In this document: piece by piece, positions 50,294-59,448 of the stretch
Layout of the letters: each line of letters opens with the position of its first letter
How positions within the stretch are numbered: the stretch's first letter is position 1
Assembly (NCBI GenBank): GCA_023391875.1
Contig: JAEWAB010000004.1
Span: forward strand, 372,001-436,000
Reading direction: 5' to 3'
Origin: Bacillota bacterium
GTDB taxonomy: Bacteria; Bacillota; Clostridia; Oscillospirales; Ruminococcaceae
Length of the DNA: 64,000 nt
The notes under the pieces: generated by a model
Databases searched by the model: none
What the model saw: only the letters and a program-made list of their open reading frames with translations
Told to the model about the DNA's origin: nothing
Program-made: the position numbers and the translations under genes

Positions 50294-51673
50294 ATGAGTG
50301 CTGCCAATAAGTTGGCACTGCTATCGGAAAAACTGCAAACAATCGATAAAGCCTCTCCTGCGAGGGTGCGTCTTACAAAGCTTTTTGATGAAAATACCTT
50401 TGTTGAAATAGACGCATTGGCCAAGGCGGGCGAGAATGCCGCCGCGGTGGTAATAGGCTATGGCTCGGTTGACGGAAGCACGGTATTTGCCTTTAGTCAG
50501 GATAGTTCGGTGGCCTCCGGCGCGCTGGGCAAGGTACACGCTGCGAAGATTAAAAAGGTGTACGAGCTTGCCGCAAAAACCGGTGCTCCGGTGGTTGGCG
50601 TTTACGATTCCAAGGGTGCCGACCTTACAAACCCCTATGATACCATGGCGGCTTACGGCGAGCTGCTGGCCCTTTCCAATAACCTTTCGGGTGTTGTACC
50701 TCAGGTTTCGCTGGTACTCGGTACCTGCGCGGGAAGCGCTACGTTGATAGCCAGCGGCGCGGACTTTATTGTGATGAGCGAGGATGGGGAGTTCTTCCTC
50801 ACAGCCCCTGCGGCATCCGAGGCGTGCAGCGCGAAAAACGCCGCCGAAACGGGTGTGGCGCACGTTGTTGCAAAGGATGAGGACGGGGCGATTGCCGCTG
50901 CCCGAAAGATCATCTCGATGCTGCCGCTCAATAACCTTGCCGAGGCCCCCATCTGGGACTTTGTGGAGGTTGAAGGCGCAGCCGCTGCGCTGCAGGCAGC
51001 AGGTGAAAAGCTCGACGGCGTTGAGCTGGCCGAGATTGTAAAGAATATTGCCGATGCAGGCAGCGTAACCGAGCTGCAGGCATCGTTTGGTAAAAAGGCT
51101 TATGCCGCTCTTGCCACCATCGGCGGGCAAGCCGTTGGTATTCTGGGTGCCGCGGGCAGCCTTGGCAAGGACGAATGCGCAAAGCTTGCGCGCATAGTCA
51201 GCATCTGCGACGCATTTTCCCTCCCAGTAGTAACCCTCATGAACACCGAAGGCTTTGAGGGCAGCGTGCGCGATACGGCAATGCTTGCGCACGTTTACGC
51301 CGAGGCCACAACCCCGAAGGTGTCGGTGGTGCTGGGCAAGGCCTATGGCAGCGCCTATATCGCGCTGGCGGGCAAGGGTGCGAATGCCGACATGGCCTAC
51401 GCGTGGCCCGGTGCGGTGATCTCCCCCTTAAAGCCAGAGACCGCCGTTGCGTTTTTGTATAACGACCGCATTACTGCCGAAAAAACACGGCAGGATGTTG
51501 AGAATGAATATCAGGAGACCGAGGCCGGTGCCTTTGCTTATGCCGAGCGCGGTTTAATCGACGCGGTAATCGACCCCTCCGCCACCCGTGCCGTGGTGCT
51601 TTCTGCACTGGATATGCTCTCCGGCAAGCGGGTATCCAGCTTACCTAAGAAGCATGGCAACCTGCCGCTGTAA
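50294..51673 (+). CDS. Carboxyltransferase subunit (MmdA/propionyl-CoA carboxylase beta-like)
   Basis: The 459-aa protein is a crotonase-fold carboxyltransferase. Features are VYDSKGADLTNPYDTMAAYG, VSLVLGTCAGSATLIASGAD, and in the second half NTEGFEGSVRDTAMLAHVYA and KAYGSAYIALAGKGANADMA. It transfers the carboxyl group between biotin and an acyl-CoA such as propionyl- or acetyl-CoA. At 459 aa it is somewhat shorter than typical MmdA (about 510). The next genes encode its biotin carrier and an OadA-type subunit, the combination of a transcarboxylase. Confidence 0.9.
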   Translation: MSAANKLALLSEKLQTIDKASPARVRLTKLFDENTFVEIDALAKAGENAAAVVIGYGSVDGSTVFAFSQDSSVASGALGKVHAAKIKKVYELAAKTGAPVVGVYDSKGADLTNPYDTMAAYGELLALSNNLSGVVPQVSLVLGTCAGSATLIASGADFIVMSEDGEFFLTAPAASEACSAKNAAETGVAHVVAKDEDGAIAAARKIISMLPLNNLAEAPIWDFVEVEGAAAALQAAGEKLDGVELAEIVKNIADAGSVTELQASFGKKAYAALATIGGQAVGILGAAGSLGKDECAKLARIVSICDAFSLPVVTLMNTEGFEGSVRDTAMLAHVYAEATTPKVSVVLGKAYGSAYIALAGKGANADMAYAWPGAVISPLKPETAVAFLYNDRITAEKTRQDVENEYQETEAGAFAYAERGLIDAVIDPSATRAVVLSALDMLSGKRVSSLPKKHGNLPL

Positions 51674-51797
51674 GAGCGTTTAGCCGCCCTGTTTCCGCGT
51701 GATAATACGCGGGTTAATGATTGTCTTATCATCCGTTTCGCTGTGCGGGGTAAGACAAATACCATAAATACACAGTGAGAGAAAGGATGATAAAGAG

Positions 51798-52211
51798 ATG
51801 AAAAGGTTTAACATAACCGTTAACGGAAAGGCTTACGACGTTGTTGTTGACGAGGTAGCGTCCGGCGCTGCTCCTATTGCTGCACCCGCTCCCGTGGCTG
51901 CGGCCCCCGCTCCTGCGGCGGCTCCTGCTCCCGCAGCACCTGCGGCTGCACCCGCTCCCGCGCCCGCAGCGGCTCCTGCTCCGGCTCCCGCGGCAGGTTC
52001 TACCGTTATCAACGCGCCGATGCCCGGCACCATCCTTGATGTGAAGGTAAAGCCCGGCGATACCGTAAAAGAAGGCGATGTACTGGTAATCCTTGAGGCG
52101 ATGAAGATGGAAAACGAGATCATGTCTCCTGTTTCCGGCACCATTGCATCGGTTGCCGTTACCAAGGGCCAGTCGGTAAACTCCAACGACCTTATCGCAA
52201 CCATCGCTTAG
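51798..52211 (+). CDS. Biotin carboxyl carrier protein
   Basis: The 137-aa protein begins with a beta segment (MKRFNITVNGKAYDVVVDEV), has an Ala/Pro-rich flexible linker (about 24-66) and ends in a biotinyl domain with the lysine K103 in ILEAMKMENEI. The linker is a low-complexity repeat of Ala-Pro. The carrier shuttles carboxybiotin between the two carboxyltransferases encoded on either side. It follows the carboxyltransferase by 124 bp. Confidence 0.96.
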   Translation: MKRFNITVNGKAYDVVVDEVASGAAPIAAPAPVAAAPAPAAAPAPAAPAAAPAPAPAAAPAPAPAAGSTVINAPMPGTILDVKVKPGDTVKEGDVLVILEAMKMENEIMSPVSGTIASVAVTKGQSVNSNDLIATIA

Positions 52212-52247
52212 TTATAACTGTTAATTCAAGGAAAGAGGGTGCCCAAT

Positions 52248-53648
52248 ATGGCAAAAGTAAATATTACCGAAACAGTCCTGCGTGACGCACATCAGTCGCT
52301 GATTGCCACGCGCATGAAGCTTTCCGAGATGGAGCCCATTCTTGAAGCGATGGACGAGGTTGGCTACTATTCCGTTGAGGCATGGGGCGGTGCGACCTTT
52401 GACTCCTGCTTAAGATTTTTAAACGAAGACCCTTGGGAGAGACTGCGCGTCATCAAAAAGCGCATGCCCAAAACCAAGATACAGATGCTCTTTCGCGGCC
52501 AGAACATGCTCGGTTACCGCCATTACGCCGACGATGTGGTGGATTACTTCGTGAAGAAGATGGTGGAAAACGGCATCGATATCTTAAGAATCTTCGATGC
52601 GTTAAACGATATCCGCAACCTCGAAACCTCCATCAAGGCGGCAAAGAAGGTGAACGCGCATGTTCAGGGCGCTATCTCCTACACCACCAGCGAGGTTCAC
52701 ACCATCGACTACTTTGTAAACTATGCAAAGCAGCTTGAGAGCGCGGGCGCCGATTCCATCTGCATCAAGGACATGGCGGCGCTTATCACGCCCTATGCCG
52801 CCGAGGAGCTGGTGACGGCGCTTAAGAAGAACGTGAAGATTCCGATTCAGATGCACACCCACTACACCTCCGGCCTTGCGTCGATGGTTATGATCAAATC
52901 CATCGAGGCAGGTATAGACGGTATCGATACCGCTATTTCTCCGCTTGCACTGGGTACCTCCCACGCGCCTACCGAGAGCATGGTAGCGGCGCTGCAGGGC
53001 ACCCCCTACGATACGGGGCTTGATTTAAAGAAGCTCGACGTGGTGCGCGCTCACTTTGCCAAGCTGCGCGAGAAGTATCTCGCAAACGGCCTGCTCGACC
53101 CGAAGATGCTCGGCGTAGACGCCAACACCCTGATCTATCAGGTGCCGGGCGGTATGCTTTCCAACCTCAACTCCCAGCTCAAGCAGGCGGGCAAGATCGA
53201 CCTGTTTGAGGATGTGCTTGCCGAGGTGCCGAGAGTGCGCCGCGACGCGGGCATGCCTCCGCTCGTTACCCCCACCTCGCAGATCGTGGGTACACAGGCT
53301 GTGTTCAACATCATCAACGGCGAGCGCTATAAGATGGTAACCAAGGAGTTCAAGGGCCTGGTGCGCGGCGAGTACGGTAAAACCCCGCTGCCCATCGACC
53401 CCGAGTTCAGAAAGAAGATCATCGGCGACGAGCAGCCCATCGACTGCCGTCCCGCAGACCTGCTGGAGCCGGAGCTTGATAAGCTGCGTGCCGAAATCCC
53501 CGCCTCGCTTGTAGAGCAGGAGGAGGACGTGCTCAGCTACGCACAGTTCGGTCAGGTTGCCCTTAAGTTCTTTGAGCAGCGCAGGGCCGAAAAGTACGGC
53601 GTAGACGCCCAGCACGCCGACGCGAAGAACAGCGTTCACCCGGTATAA
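52248..53648 (+). CDS. oadA: Oxaloacetate decarboxylase alpha/pyruvate carboxylase-type carboxyltransferase subunit
   Basis: The start chosen is ATG at 52248, 6 nt after GAGGGTG. The 466-aa protein is the DRE-TIM carboxyltransferase: ITETVLRDAHQSLIATRM, EAWGGATFDSCLRFL, MLFRGQNMLGYRHYADD, and the metal-binding MHTHYTSG. It exchanges the carboxyl group between oxaloacetate and biotin. Unlike full OadA (about 600 aa) it lacks a fused biotin domain, which fits the separate carrier upstream. No membrane OadB is present in the window. Confidence 0.96.
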   Translation: MAKVNITETVLRDAHQSLIATRMKLSEMEPILEAMDEVGYYSVEAWGGATFDSCLRFLNEDPWERLRVIKKRMPKTKIQMLFRGQNMLGYRHYADDVVDYFVKKMVENGIDILRIFDALNDIRNLETSIKAAKKVNAHVQGAISYTTSEVHTIDYFVNYAKQLESAGADSICIKDMAALITPYAAEELVTALKKNVKIPIQMHTHYTSGLASMVMIKSIEAGIDGIDTAISPLALGTSHAPTESMVAALQGTPYDTGLDLKKLDVVRAHFAKLREKYLANGLLDPKMLGVDANTLIYQVPGGMLSNLNSQLKQAGKIDLFEDVLAEVPRVRRDAGMPPLVTPTSQIVGTQAVFNIINGERYKMVTKEFKGLVRGEYGKTPLPIDPEFRKKIIGDEQPIDCRPADLLEPELDKLRAEIPASLVEQEEDVLSYAQFGQVALKFFEQRRAEKYGVDAQHADAKNSVHPV

Positions 53649-53714
53649 ACCACAGCAATACAGTTTTTATTGCACTTGGATATAGGGGCATCTGATGTTG
53701 CCCTGTTGCATAGA

Positions 53715-53757
53715 CCTCACCGCCCGGACACCATATTGTCGGGGCGGTGAGGTTTTG
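53715..53757 (+). terminator. Strong terminator of the transcarboxylase operon
   Basis: Perfect 11-bp stem CCTCACCGCCC/GGGCGGTGAGG (53715-53725 with 53742-53752), 16-nt loop, followed by TTTTG. Confidence 0.9.
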
Positions 53758-53891
53758 TATGGTAATTCGGCGGCTATAGCCGAAAATGGGGGTTTTGCCC
53801 TATTTCAAATGGAATTTAGTATAATCCGTCGTAAAGGCGCGGTATAAGTGGCTTTGTGCCTTGATTATTTGTGTAAAACGAACCGTCTCAG

Positions 53892-53921
53892 TTGACAATC
53901 ACCACAAAAAGATAGTAAAAT
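53892..53921 (+). promoter_or_regulatory. Sigma-A type promoter of the yicC operon
   Basis: TTGACA (53892-53897), an 18-nt spacer and TAAAAT (53916-53921), about 130 bp before yicC. Confidence 0.75.
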
Positions 53922-54050
53922 ATAGGGTAGTGAAGCATGAGATGAATTTCATGTGTTTGTATTGTGCCTTTCCGGCGTTATACCGGAAAGGTGTAATTAT
54001 TACACTGCGCGCGGTACTATGCGACGTGTAAACAGAAGGGTTGAGTAAGT

Positions 54051-54929
54051 TTGATTAGAAGCATGACCGGCTACGGCCGCGCCCAGCAGCTTATCGACGG
54101 CAGGGATATACAGGTTGAAATCAAGGCAGTCAATCACCGCTTTTTTGAGTTCTCGGCGAGAACGCCGCGCGCTTACGGCTACTTGGAAGAAAAGATGAAG
54201 TCCTTTGTGCAGGAGCGGGTGAGCCGCGGCAAGGTAGAGGCGTCCGTCACCATCCTCACGCTGGAGGGCAGCGACGCGAAGGTTGAGGTAAACGCCGAGC
54301 TTGCGTCCTCCTATGTAAAGGCCCTGCGCGAGATTGGTACGCGTCTGGACATCAAGGACGACCTTTCGCTTTCCTCGCTCATCCAGTTCACCGACATCTT
54401 TGCGGTGCGCAAGGAGCAGCCGGAGGAAGAGGTTATCTGGAACAGTGTGAAGACGGTGGCCGAGCAGGCGGTTAGCGCGTTTGTAGCGATGCGCGAAACC
54501 GAGGGCGTCAAGCTCAAAGAAGACATCCTTTCCCGCCTTTTATTCATCGAGCAGGCGGTGAAAACGGTGGAGGAGCGTTCGCCCCAAACCGTAAGGGAGT
54601 ACCGCGAAAGGCTTACCGCCAAAATGCGCGAGGTACTGGAGGATAAGAACATCGACGAGTCCCGCCTCATTACCGAGGCCGCGATTTTCGCAGACCGTAT
54701 TGCGGTGGACGAGGAGACAGTGCGCCTAAAAAGCCACATCGAGCAGTTCCGCTCGCTGCTTGGCGAGGGCGGGCAGGCAGGCCGCAAGCTGGACTTTTTG
54801 GTGCAGGAGCTTAACCGCGAGGCCAACACCATCGGTTCCAAGGCACAGGACGTAGAGATTGCGAGAACGGTGGTTGCCATAAAGGCAGAAATCGAAAAGA
54901 TCCGCGAGCAGATTCAGAACATCGAATAG
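54051..54929 (+). CDS. yicC: YicC-family endoribonuclease
   Basis: The 292-aa protein matches the YicC family at both ends: IRSMTGYGRA at the start, KAVNHRFFEFSARTPR, and at the end GRKLDFLVQELNREANTIGS followed by VAIKAEIEKIREQIQN. YicC/YloC is a conserved RNase that helps degrade small RNAs and mRNA. The start is TTG, followed by an in-frame ATG four codons later. It is the first gene of the remA-gmk-rpoZ-priA operon, a classic Firmicute arrangement. Confidence 0.95.
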   Translation: MIRSMTGYGRAQQLIDGRDIQVEIKAVNHRFFEFSARTPRAYGYLEEKMKSFVQERVSRGKVEASVTILTLEGSDAKVEVNAELASSYVKALREIGTRLDIKDDLSLSSLIQFTDIFAVRKEQPEEEVIWNSVKTVAEQAVSAFVAMRETEGVKLKEDILSRLLFIEQAVKTVEERSPQTVREYRERLTAKMREVLEDKNIDESRLITEAAIFADRIAVDEETVRLKSHIEQFRSLLGEGGQAGRKLDFLVQELNREANTIGSKAQDVEIARTVVAIKAEIEKIREQIQNIE

Positions 54930-55005
54930 CGCCAATCGGCGGCAGACCGGCCGTGCAAAGCGGCGCTATGGCCTCTGCCTCCCAGTTAGAAGGAGAATGA
55001 ACCAA

Positions 55006-55275
55006 ATGAAGCTTATTAACATCGGCTTTGGAAACATGGTTTCGGCAAACCGTCTGGTTGCCATCGTAAGCCCTGAGTCCGCCCCCATCAAGCGTATCAT
55101 CCAAGACGCACGCGATAAGGCCACGCTCATTGACGCGACCTATGGGCGCAGAACCCGCGCGGTGATTATCACCGACAGCGACCATGTCATCCTTTCGGCA
55201 GTTCAGCCCGAGACGGTGGCAAACCGCCTTACCTACCGTGACGACGAGGATGAGGAGCTGGAAGAGGATGAATAA
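55006..55275 (+). CDS. remA: Extracellular matrix regulator RemA (DUF370)
   Basis: The start chosen is ATG at 55006, 10 nt after AAGGAG. The 89-aa protein is a good match for DUF370/RemA: KLINIGFGNMVSANRLVAIV, SPESAPIKRIIQDARDKATL and VIITDSDHVILSAVQPETVA. RemA is a DNA-binding activator of matrix and stress genes in Bacillus and forms ring-like oligomers. The acidic C-terminus (DDEDEELEEDE) is longer than in Bacillus. The stop overlaps gmk. Confidence 0.93.
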   Translation: MKLINIGFGNMVSANRLVAIVSPESAPIKRIIQDARDKATLIDATYGRRTRAVIITDSDHVILSAVQPETVANRLTYRDDEDEELEEDE

Positions 55276-55879
55276 CAAAGGGGCCTTGATTGTCGTTTCG
55301 GGGCCTTCAGGCAGCGGCAAGGGTACGCTGCTGCAGGGCCTTATTCAGGGGAACGAGCGTATAAGATACTCGGTTTCGGCCACCACGCGCTTACCGCGTG
55401 AGGGAGAGGTAAACGGCAAGAACTACTTCTTTGTATCAAAGGACGAGTTTCAGCGGCAGATAGAGCTTGGCGGAATGCTGGAATTTACCACCTACTGCGG
55501 CAACTACTACGGCACACCGCGCAGCTATGTGTCCGAATGCCTTAATGCGGGCTACGACGTGGTGCTGGAGATCGATGTCGTGGGCGCCCTCAACCTGATG
55601 GAGCGGGGCGAGCAGGCGGTATATATCTTTATTATGCCTCCGTCGATGGCGGAGCTTAAAAAGCGCCTTGTGGGCCGCAACACCGAAACCCTCGAGGTCA
55701 TTGCAAAGCGCCTTGCCGCCGCAAGAAAAGAGATTGAAAAAGCGGATAGATACGACTATATCGTGGAAAACGACGTAATTGACGATGCGATAGAAAAGCT
55801 GAAGGCCATTATCCTGTGCCAGAAGTGCAAGACCGTGAATATGAAGTATAAAATTAAAGAGGTGCTTACCGATGCTTAG
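55268..55879 (+). CDS. gmk: Guanylate kinase
   Basis: The start chosen is ATG at 55268, overlapping the remA end, with GAAGAGG before it. The 203-aa protein phosphorylates GMP to GDP with ATP. The P-loop GPSGSGKG (12-19), the GMP-binding VSATTRLPREGEVNGKNYFF, and the later EFTTYCGNYYGTPRSYV and RLAAARKEIEKADRYDYIVE are all present. It is in the fixed Firmicute order between remA and rpoZ. Confidence 0.97.
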   Translation: MNNKGALIVVSGPSGSGKGTLLQGLIQGNERIRYSVSATTRLPREGEVNGKNYFFVSKDEFQRQIELGGMLEFTTYCGNYYGTPRSYVSECLNAGYDVVLEIDVVGALNLMERGEQAVYIFIMPPSMAELKKRLVGRNTETLEVIAKRLAAARKEIEKADRYDYIVENDVIDDAIEKLKAIILCQKCKTVNMKYKIKEVLTDA

Positions 55880-56147
55880 ACCGGCAATCAGTGAGATTAT
55901 GAAAAACAGCGGGAGTTACTTTTCTCTTGTAATCGCGGTATCCAAACGCGCGAGAGAGATTACCGACGACGTTGAAAACATAAAGAAGGACTTAATTGAA
56001 AGAAACAACGGCAAGCTTCCGCTTGACCTTGGCGCCAACCGGTATTACCTGCAGGCCAAGCCCGTAAAGCTTGCGGTGGAGGAGTTCGCGGCGGGGAAGT
56101 ACCACCTGGTTGAGGCCCCCAACATCGGTGAGACCATAGAGAAATAA
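55872..56147 (+). CDS. rpoZ: RNA polymerase omega subunit
   Basis: The 91-aa protein has the omega pattern LRPAISEIMKNSGSYFSLVI and AVSKRAREITDDVEN, followed by a variable middle and KPVKLAVEEFAAGKYHL. It assists RNA polymerase assembly and ppGpp-related effects. The start overlaps gmk by 8 nt. The insertion between the two conserved blocks is typical for Clostridia. Confidence 0.93.
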   Translation: MLRPAISEIMKNSGSYFSLVIAVSKRAREITDDVENIKKDLIERNNGKLPLDLGANRYYLQAKPVKLAVEEFAAGKYHLVEAPNIGETIEK

Positions 56148-56251
56148 CGTATGCTGTTTAGGCCCAACCTGCCGTTTATCAGTGGGTTGGGTTTTTGATA
56201 ATTTATGTGGCATTTTCACAGCTAAAACGACGGAAAGGTACGGTTGCAGCA

Positions 56252-58705
56252 ATGCCGAATCAGCTTGTAGCCTATGTAGCCGTAGATAAGGTTGCAATCC
56301 ACTTCGATAAAGAATACAGCTACGTTGTACCCGATGCGCTGCGCGAGTTTGTTCGGGTGGGGGCACGGGTGGCGGTGCCGTTCGGCGGGGGCAACCGCAA
56401 ACGGCAGGGGCTTATCCTCTCCCTCACCGGGGAGGAGCGGACAGCGGGGCTTAAGCCGGTTGCGGAGCTAATCGACAATGAGCCCATCCTGAATGCGGAG
56501 ATGCTCTCGCTCGTTCTGTACCTTAGGCAGCACACCCTGTGCACCTACTATGAGGCGGTGCGTCTGGTACTGCCCGTGGGCCTCAATATGGAGTTTTCAA
56601 CCGCCTACGCCGTAAATGAGGCCTGCGATGTCGGGGACCTGATGCTCAGCGGTGAACGGCTTGAGATTGTAAGCTATCTATTGCAGCAGAAAAAGCCCGT
56701 GAGCGAAAAGAAGCTGTTTGCCGCCCTTGGCATCGGCGAGCGCTCGCAGGCCTTAAAAGGCCTTGTTGCCGAAGGGATACTGCTTAAGCAGCAGACGGCG
56801 GCGCGCAAAACCAAGGATGAACGCGTGCTGCTGGTGCGCCTGAATCCTGCTGCCGAGGGCGACTACGGGCGCTTAAGCGAAAAGCAGGGCCGGGTGGTGG
56901 AGCTGCTGGAGCAGTGCGGCAGCGCCTCGGTTAAAGAGGTTTTTTATTATACCGAGGCCGCAAAGGGCACGCTGGATACCATGCACAAGCACGGCATCGT
57001 CGAGTACTTCGAGCGCGAGGTGCTGCGCACCCCCTACGCCGCGCAGGTAAAAGAGGATGCCGCCGCCATCGCGCTCAGCGACGCGCAGCAGTCTGTATAC
57101 GAGGGGCTCAGGGGGCTTGCCGCCTCCGGTGCTCCCGAGGCGGCGCTGCTGTTCGGCGTAACGGGTAGCGGAAAGACGCATATCTTTTTAAAGCTGATTG
57201 CCGACGAACTGCAAAAGGGCCGGCAGGCCATCATGCTGGTGCCGGAGATCGCCCTCACCCCCCAGATGCTGCAGCGTTTTCACGCGGTGTTCGGCAGCAA
57301 GGTGGCGGTGCTGCACAGCGGGCTCTCGCTGGGGGAGCGGCTGGATGAATACAAGCGCATCCGTTCGGGCGAGGCCTGCATCGCGGTGGGCACACGCTCG
57401 GCGGTGTTTGCCCCGTTTGAGAATCTGGGGCTTATTATCATCGACGAAGAGCAGGAGCACACCTATAAGTCGGAGAGCGCACCGCGCTACCACGCGCGCG
57501 AGGTGGCGAAGTTTCGGTGTGCGCAGCATCGCGCGTTGCTGCTCATGGCCTCAGCGACCCCCAGCATCGAGACCTTCTATCACGCCCAAACCGGGCGGTA
57601 CAAGCTGTTTGAGCTAAGCGAGCGCTTCGGCGAGGCGGTGCTGCCCGAGGTGGTGGTGGTAAACCAGAACGACGAGGCCGTAAACGGCAACGCTGGTTCT
57701 ATCAGTACGCCGCTTGCGCGGGAGATACAGCAGAACCTCGATAGGGGCGAACAGACCATCCTGTTTTTAAACCGCAGGGGCTACCACACACTGGTGGCCT
57801 GCGCCGAGTGTGGGGAGGTGCTCACCTGCCCCAACTGCTCCATCGCGCTCACCTACCACCGCGCCAACGACCGCATGATGTGCCACTACTGCGGCTATGT
57901 GCACACCCCCGAAAACAAATGCAGCCACTGTGAAAGCGAGCATATCAAGTATCTCGGCTTGGGCACGCAGAAGGTAGAGGATGAGCTGGCAGCCCTTTTC
58001 CCCTCGGCGCGGGTGCTGCGCATGGACGCCGACACCACGATGGCGAAATATGCCTACGACGATTACCTTGGCCGCTTCGCGCGCGGGGAGTATGATATCC
58101 TCATCGGTACCCAGATGGTGGCGAAGGGGCTGGATTTTGAAAACGTAAGCCTTGTGGGCGTGCTTTCCGCCGACCGCTTTTTGTATACCACCGATTTCAG
58201 GGGCCTGGAGCGCTCCTTCTCGCTGCTCACGCAGGTGGTGGGCCGAAGCGGGCGGGGCACCAAGCGCGGGCGCGCCTACATACAAACCTATACGCCCGAG
58301 CATGAGGTGATAGAACTGGCCGCAAAGCAGGATTACTGCGAGTTTTACGAGGGTGAGCTGCTCTGCCGCAAAAGCCTGTTGTACCCGCCGTTTTGCTGCT
58401 TTTGTGTAACGGGGTTCGCGGGCGAAAATGAATCGCAGACCATACAGGCGGCAAATGAGTTCTTGCACCTTTTGCAGGGCTATGCAAAGGGCGACTACAG
58501 CGATGTTCCGCTCAAGGTGTTCGGGCCCTGCCCCGCGTCGGTGCTTAAGGTGGCGAACAAGTACCGCTACCGGATTATCATCAAGTGCAGGGATAACCGC
58601 CGCACGCGCGGGCTGCTGCTGCAAACCCTGTGCGAGTTCGGCCGGCAGCCCATCGCAAAGGCGGTAACAGCCTTTATAGATCTAAATTATGATGGGCCAG
58701 TTTGA
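56252..58705 (+). CDS. priA: Primosomal protein N' (replication restart helicase PriA)
   Basis: The start chosen is ATG at 56252; the ribosome site AAAGG is 13 nt upstream. The 817-aa helicase has the N-terminal 3' DNA-binding domain (VAYVAVDKVAIHFDKEYSYV), Walker A GVTGSGKTH, DEEQ box (IIIDEEQEHTYKSE), and the zinc cluster CAECG, CPNCS, CHYCG and CSHCE. It reloads the replisome at stalled forks. The DEEQ replaces DEEH, as in many Clostridia. Length is normal. Confidence 0.97.
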   Translation: MPNQLVAYVAVDKVAIHFDKEYSYVVPDALREFVRVGARVAVPFGGGNRKRQGLILSLTGEERTAGLKPVAELIDNEPILNAEMLSLVLYLRQHTLCTYYEAVRLVLPVGLNMEFSTAYAVNEACDVGDLMLSGERLEIVSYLLQQKKPVSEKKLFAALGIGERSQALKGLVAEGILLKQQTAARKTKDERVLLVRLNPAAEGDYGRLSEKQGRVVELLEQCGSASVKEVFYYTEAAKGTLDTMHKHGIVEYFEREVLRTPYAAQVKEDAAAIALSDAQQSVYEGLRGLAASGAPEAALLFGVTGSGKTHIFLKLIADELQKGRQAIMLVPEIALTPQMLQRFHAVFGSKVAVLHSGLSLGERLDEYKRIRSGEACIAVGTRSAVFAPFENLGLIIIDEEQEHTYKSESAPRYHAREVAKFRCAQHRALLLMASATPSIETFYHAQTGRYKLFELSERFGEAVLPEVVVVNQNDEAVNGNAGSISTPLAREIQQNLDRGEQTILFLNRRGYHTLVACAECGEVLTCPNCSIALTYHRANDRMMCHYCGYVHTPENKCSHCESEHIKYLGLGTQKVEDELAALFPSARVLRMDADTTMAKYAYDDYLGRFARGEYDILIGTQMVAKGLDFENVSLVGVLSADRFLYTTDFRGLERSFSLLTQVVGRSGRGTKRGRAYIQTYTPEHEVIELAAKQDYCEFYEGELLCRKSLLYPPFCCFCVTGFAGENESQTIQAANEFLHLLQGYAKGDYSDVPLKVFGPCPASVLKVANKYRYRIIIKCRDNRRTRGLLLQTLCEFGRQPIAKAVTAFIDLNYDGPV

Positions 58706-58748
58706 CGTTTCTCGCATAGACTGTAAATGAAATCCAACGCGCATGCAC

Positions 58749-58778
58749 TTGTTATTTTCGCCGAATTATGTATATAAT
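58749..58778 (+). promoter_or_regulatory. Sigma-A type promoter of the def operon
   Basis: TTGTTA (58749-58754), an 18-nt spacer and TATAAT (58773-58778), about 125 bp before def. Confidence 0.7.
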
Positions 58779-58904
58779 GAGTAAAAAGGCTTGTATGCCG
58801 CCATGGCGCGGCCGGGCGGGGAGATGCTCCCCCTGTGAAGCCGCATAGTAGTTTTGTGGCGCTGTGTTTTTTAGGGTACGGCGCCGGAAAGGAATGATAG
58901 GTTA

Positions 58905-59375
58905 ATGGCAACACGCAAGATTGTTTTATACGGTGACGAGGTGCTGCGCAAGAAGTGCCGTGAGGTAACCGCATTTGACGCAAAACTCGGCGCATTGATA
59001 GATGATATGATCCAGACACTGCATAAGGCCGACGGTGTGGGGCTTGCCGCCTCGCAGGTGGGCGTGCTCAAGCGCGTGGTGGTTATCGATGTGGGCGACG
59101 GGCATGTTTACGAGCTTGTAAACCCCGTGATTATCAGCAAATCCGGCCAGCAGACCGGCCCGGAGGGCTGTCTCTCCTACCCCGGCGAGTACGGCATTGT
59201 AGAGCGCCCGAATGAGGTGACGGTAGAGGCCTACGACCGCCATGGCAAGAAGTTTAAGGCCACGGGCACCGAGCTGCTCGCCCGCGCCTTCTGCCATGAG
59301 CTGGATCACTTGGACGGCAAGCTGTTTCTCGATATCGCCTCGCGCATGCTCAAGTCCGACGAGGAAGAGAAATAA
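58905..59375 (+). CDS. def: Peptide deformylase
   Basis: The 156-aa enzyme removes the N-formyl group from nascent proteins. The three motifs are intact: GVGLAASQVG (44-53), EGCLSYPG with ligand C89, and HELDHLDG with H131, E132 and H135. The start follows GGAAAGG. It begins the def-fmt-rsmB-rlmN-prpC-prkC run, the common Firmicute translation-to-signalling operon. Confidence 0.97.
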   Translation: MATRKIVLYGDEVLRKKCREVTAFDAKLGALIDDMIQTLHKADGVGLAASQVGVLKRVVVIDVGDGHVYELVNPVIISKSGQQTGPEGCLSYPGEYGIVERPNEVTVEAYDRHGKKFKATGTELLARAFCHELDHLDGKLFLDIASRMLKSDEEEK

Positions 59376-59448
59376 CAGAATAACTATAGGATATGCGGGC
59401 GGTGTGCGCAGTGCTTCAAGTTGCCCCTGCCTGTACGGGAGAACCGAA

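Larger units (their letters stand above)
53649..54050. other. Intergenic region with terminator and promoter
   Basis: Holds the terminator at 53715-53757, the promoter at 53892-53921 and an AT-to-GC leader (including CCGGCG/ CGCCGG-like TTCCGGCGTTATACCGGAA near 53970). No gene is evident. Confidence 0.6.
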
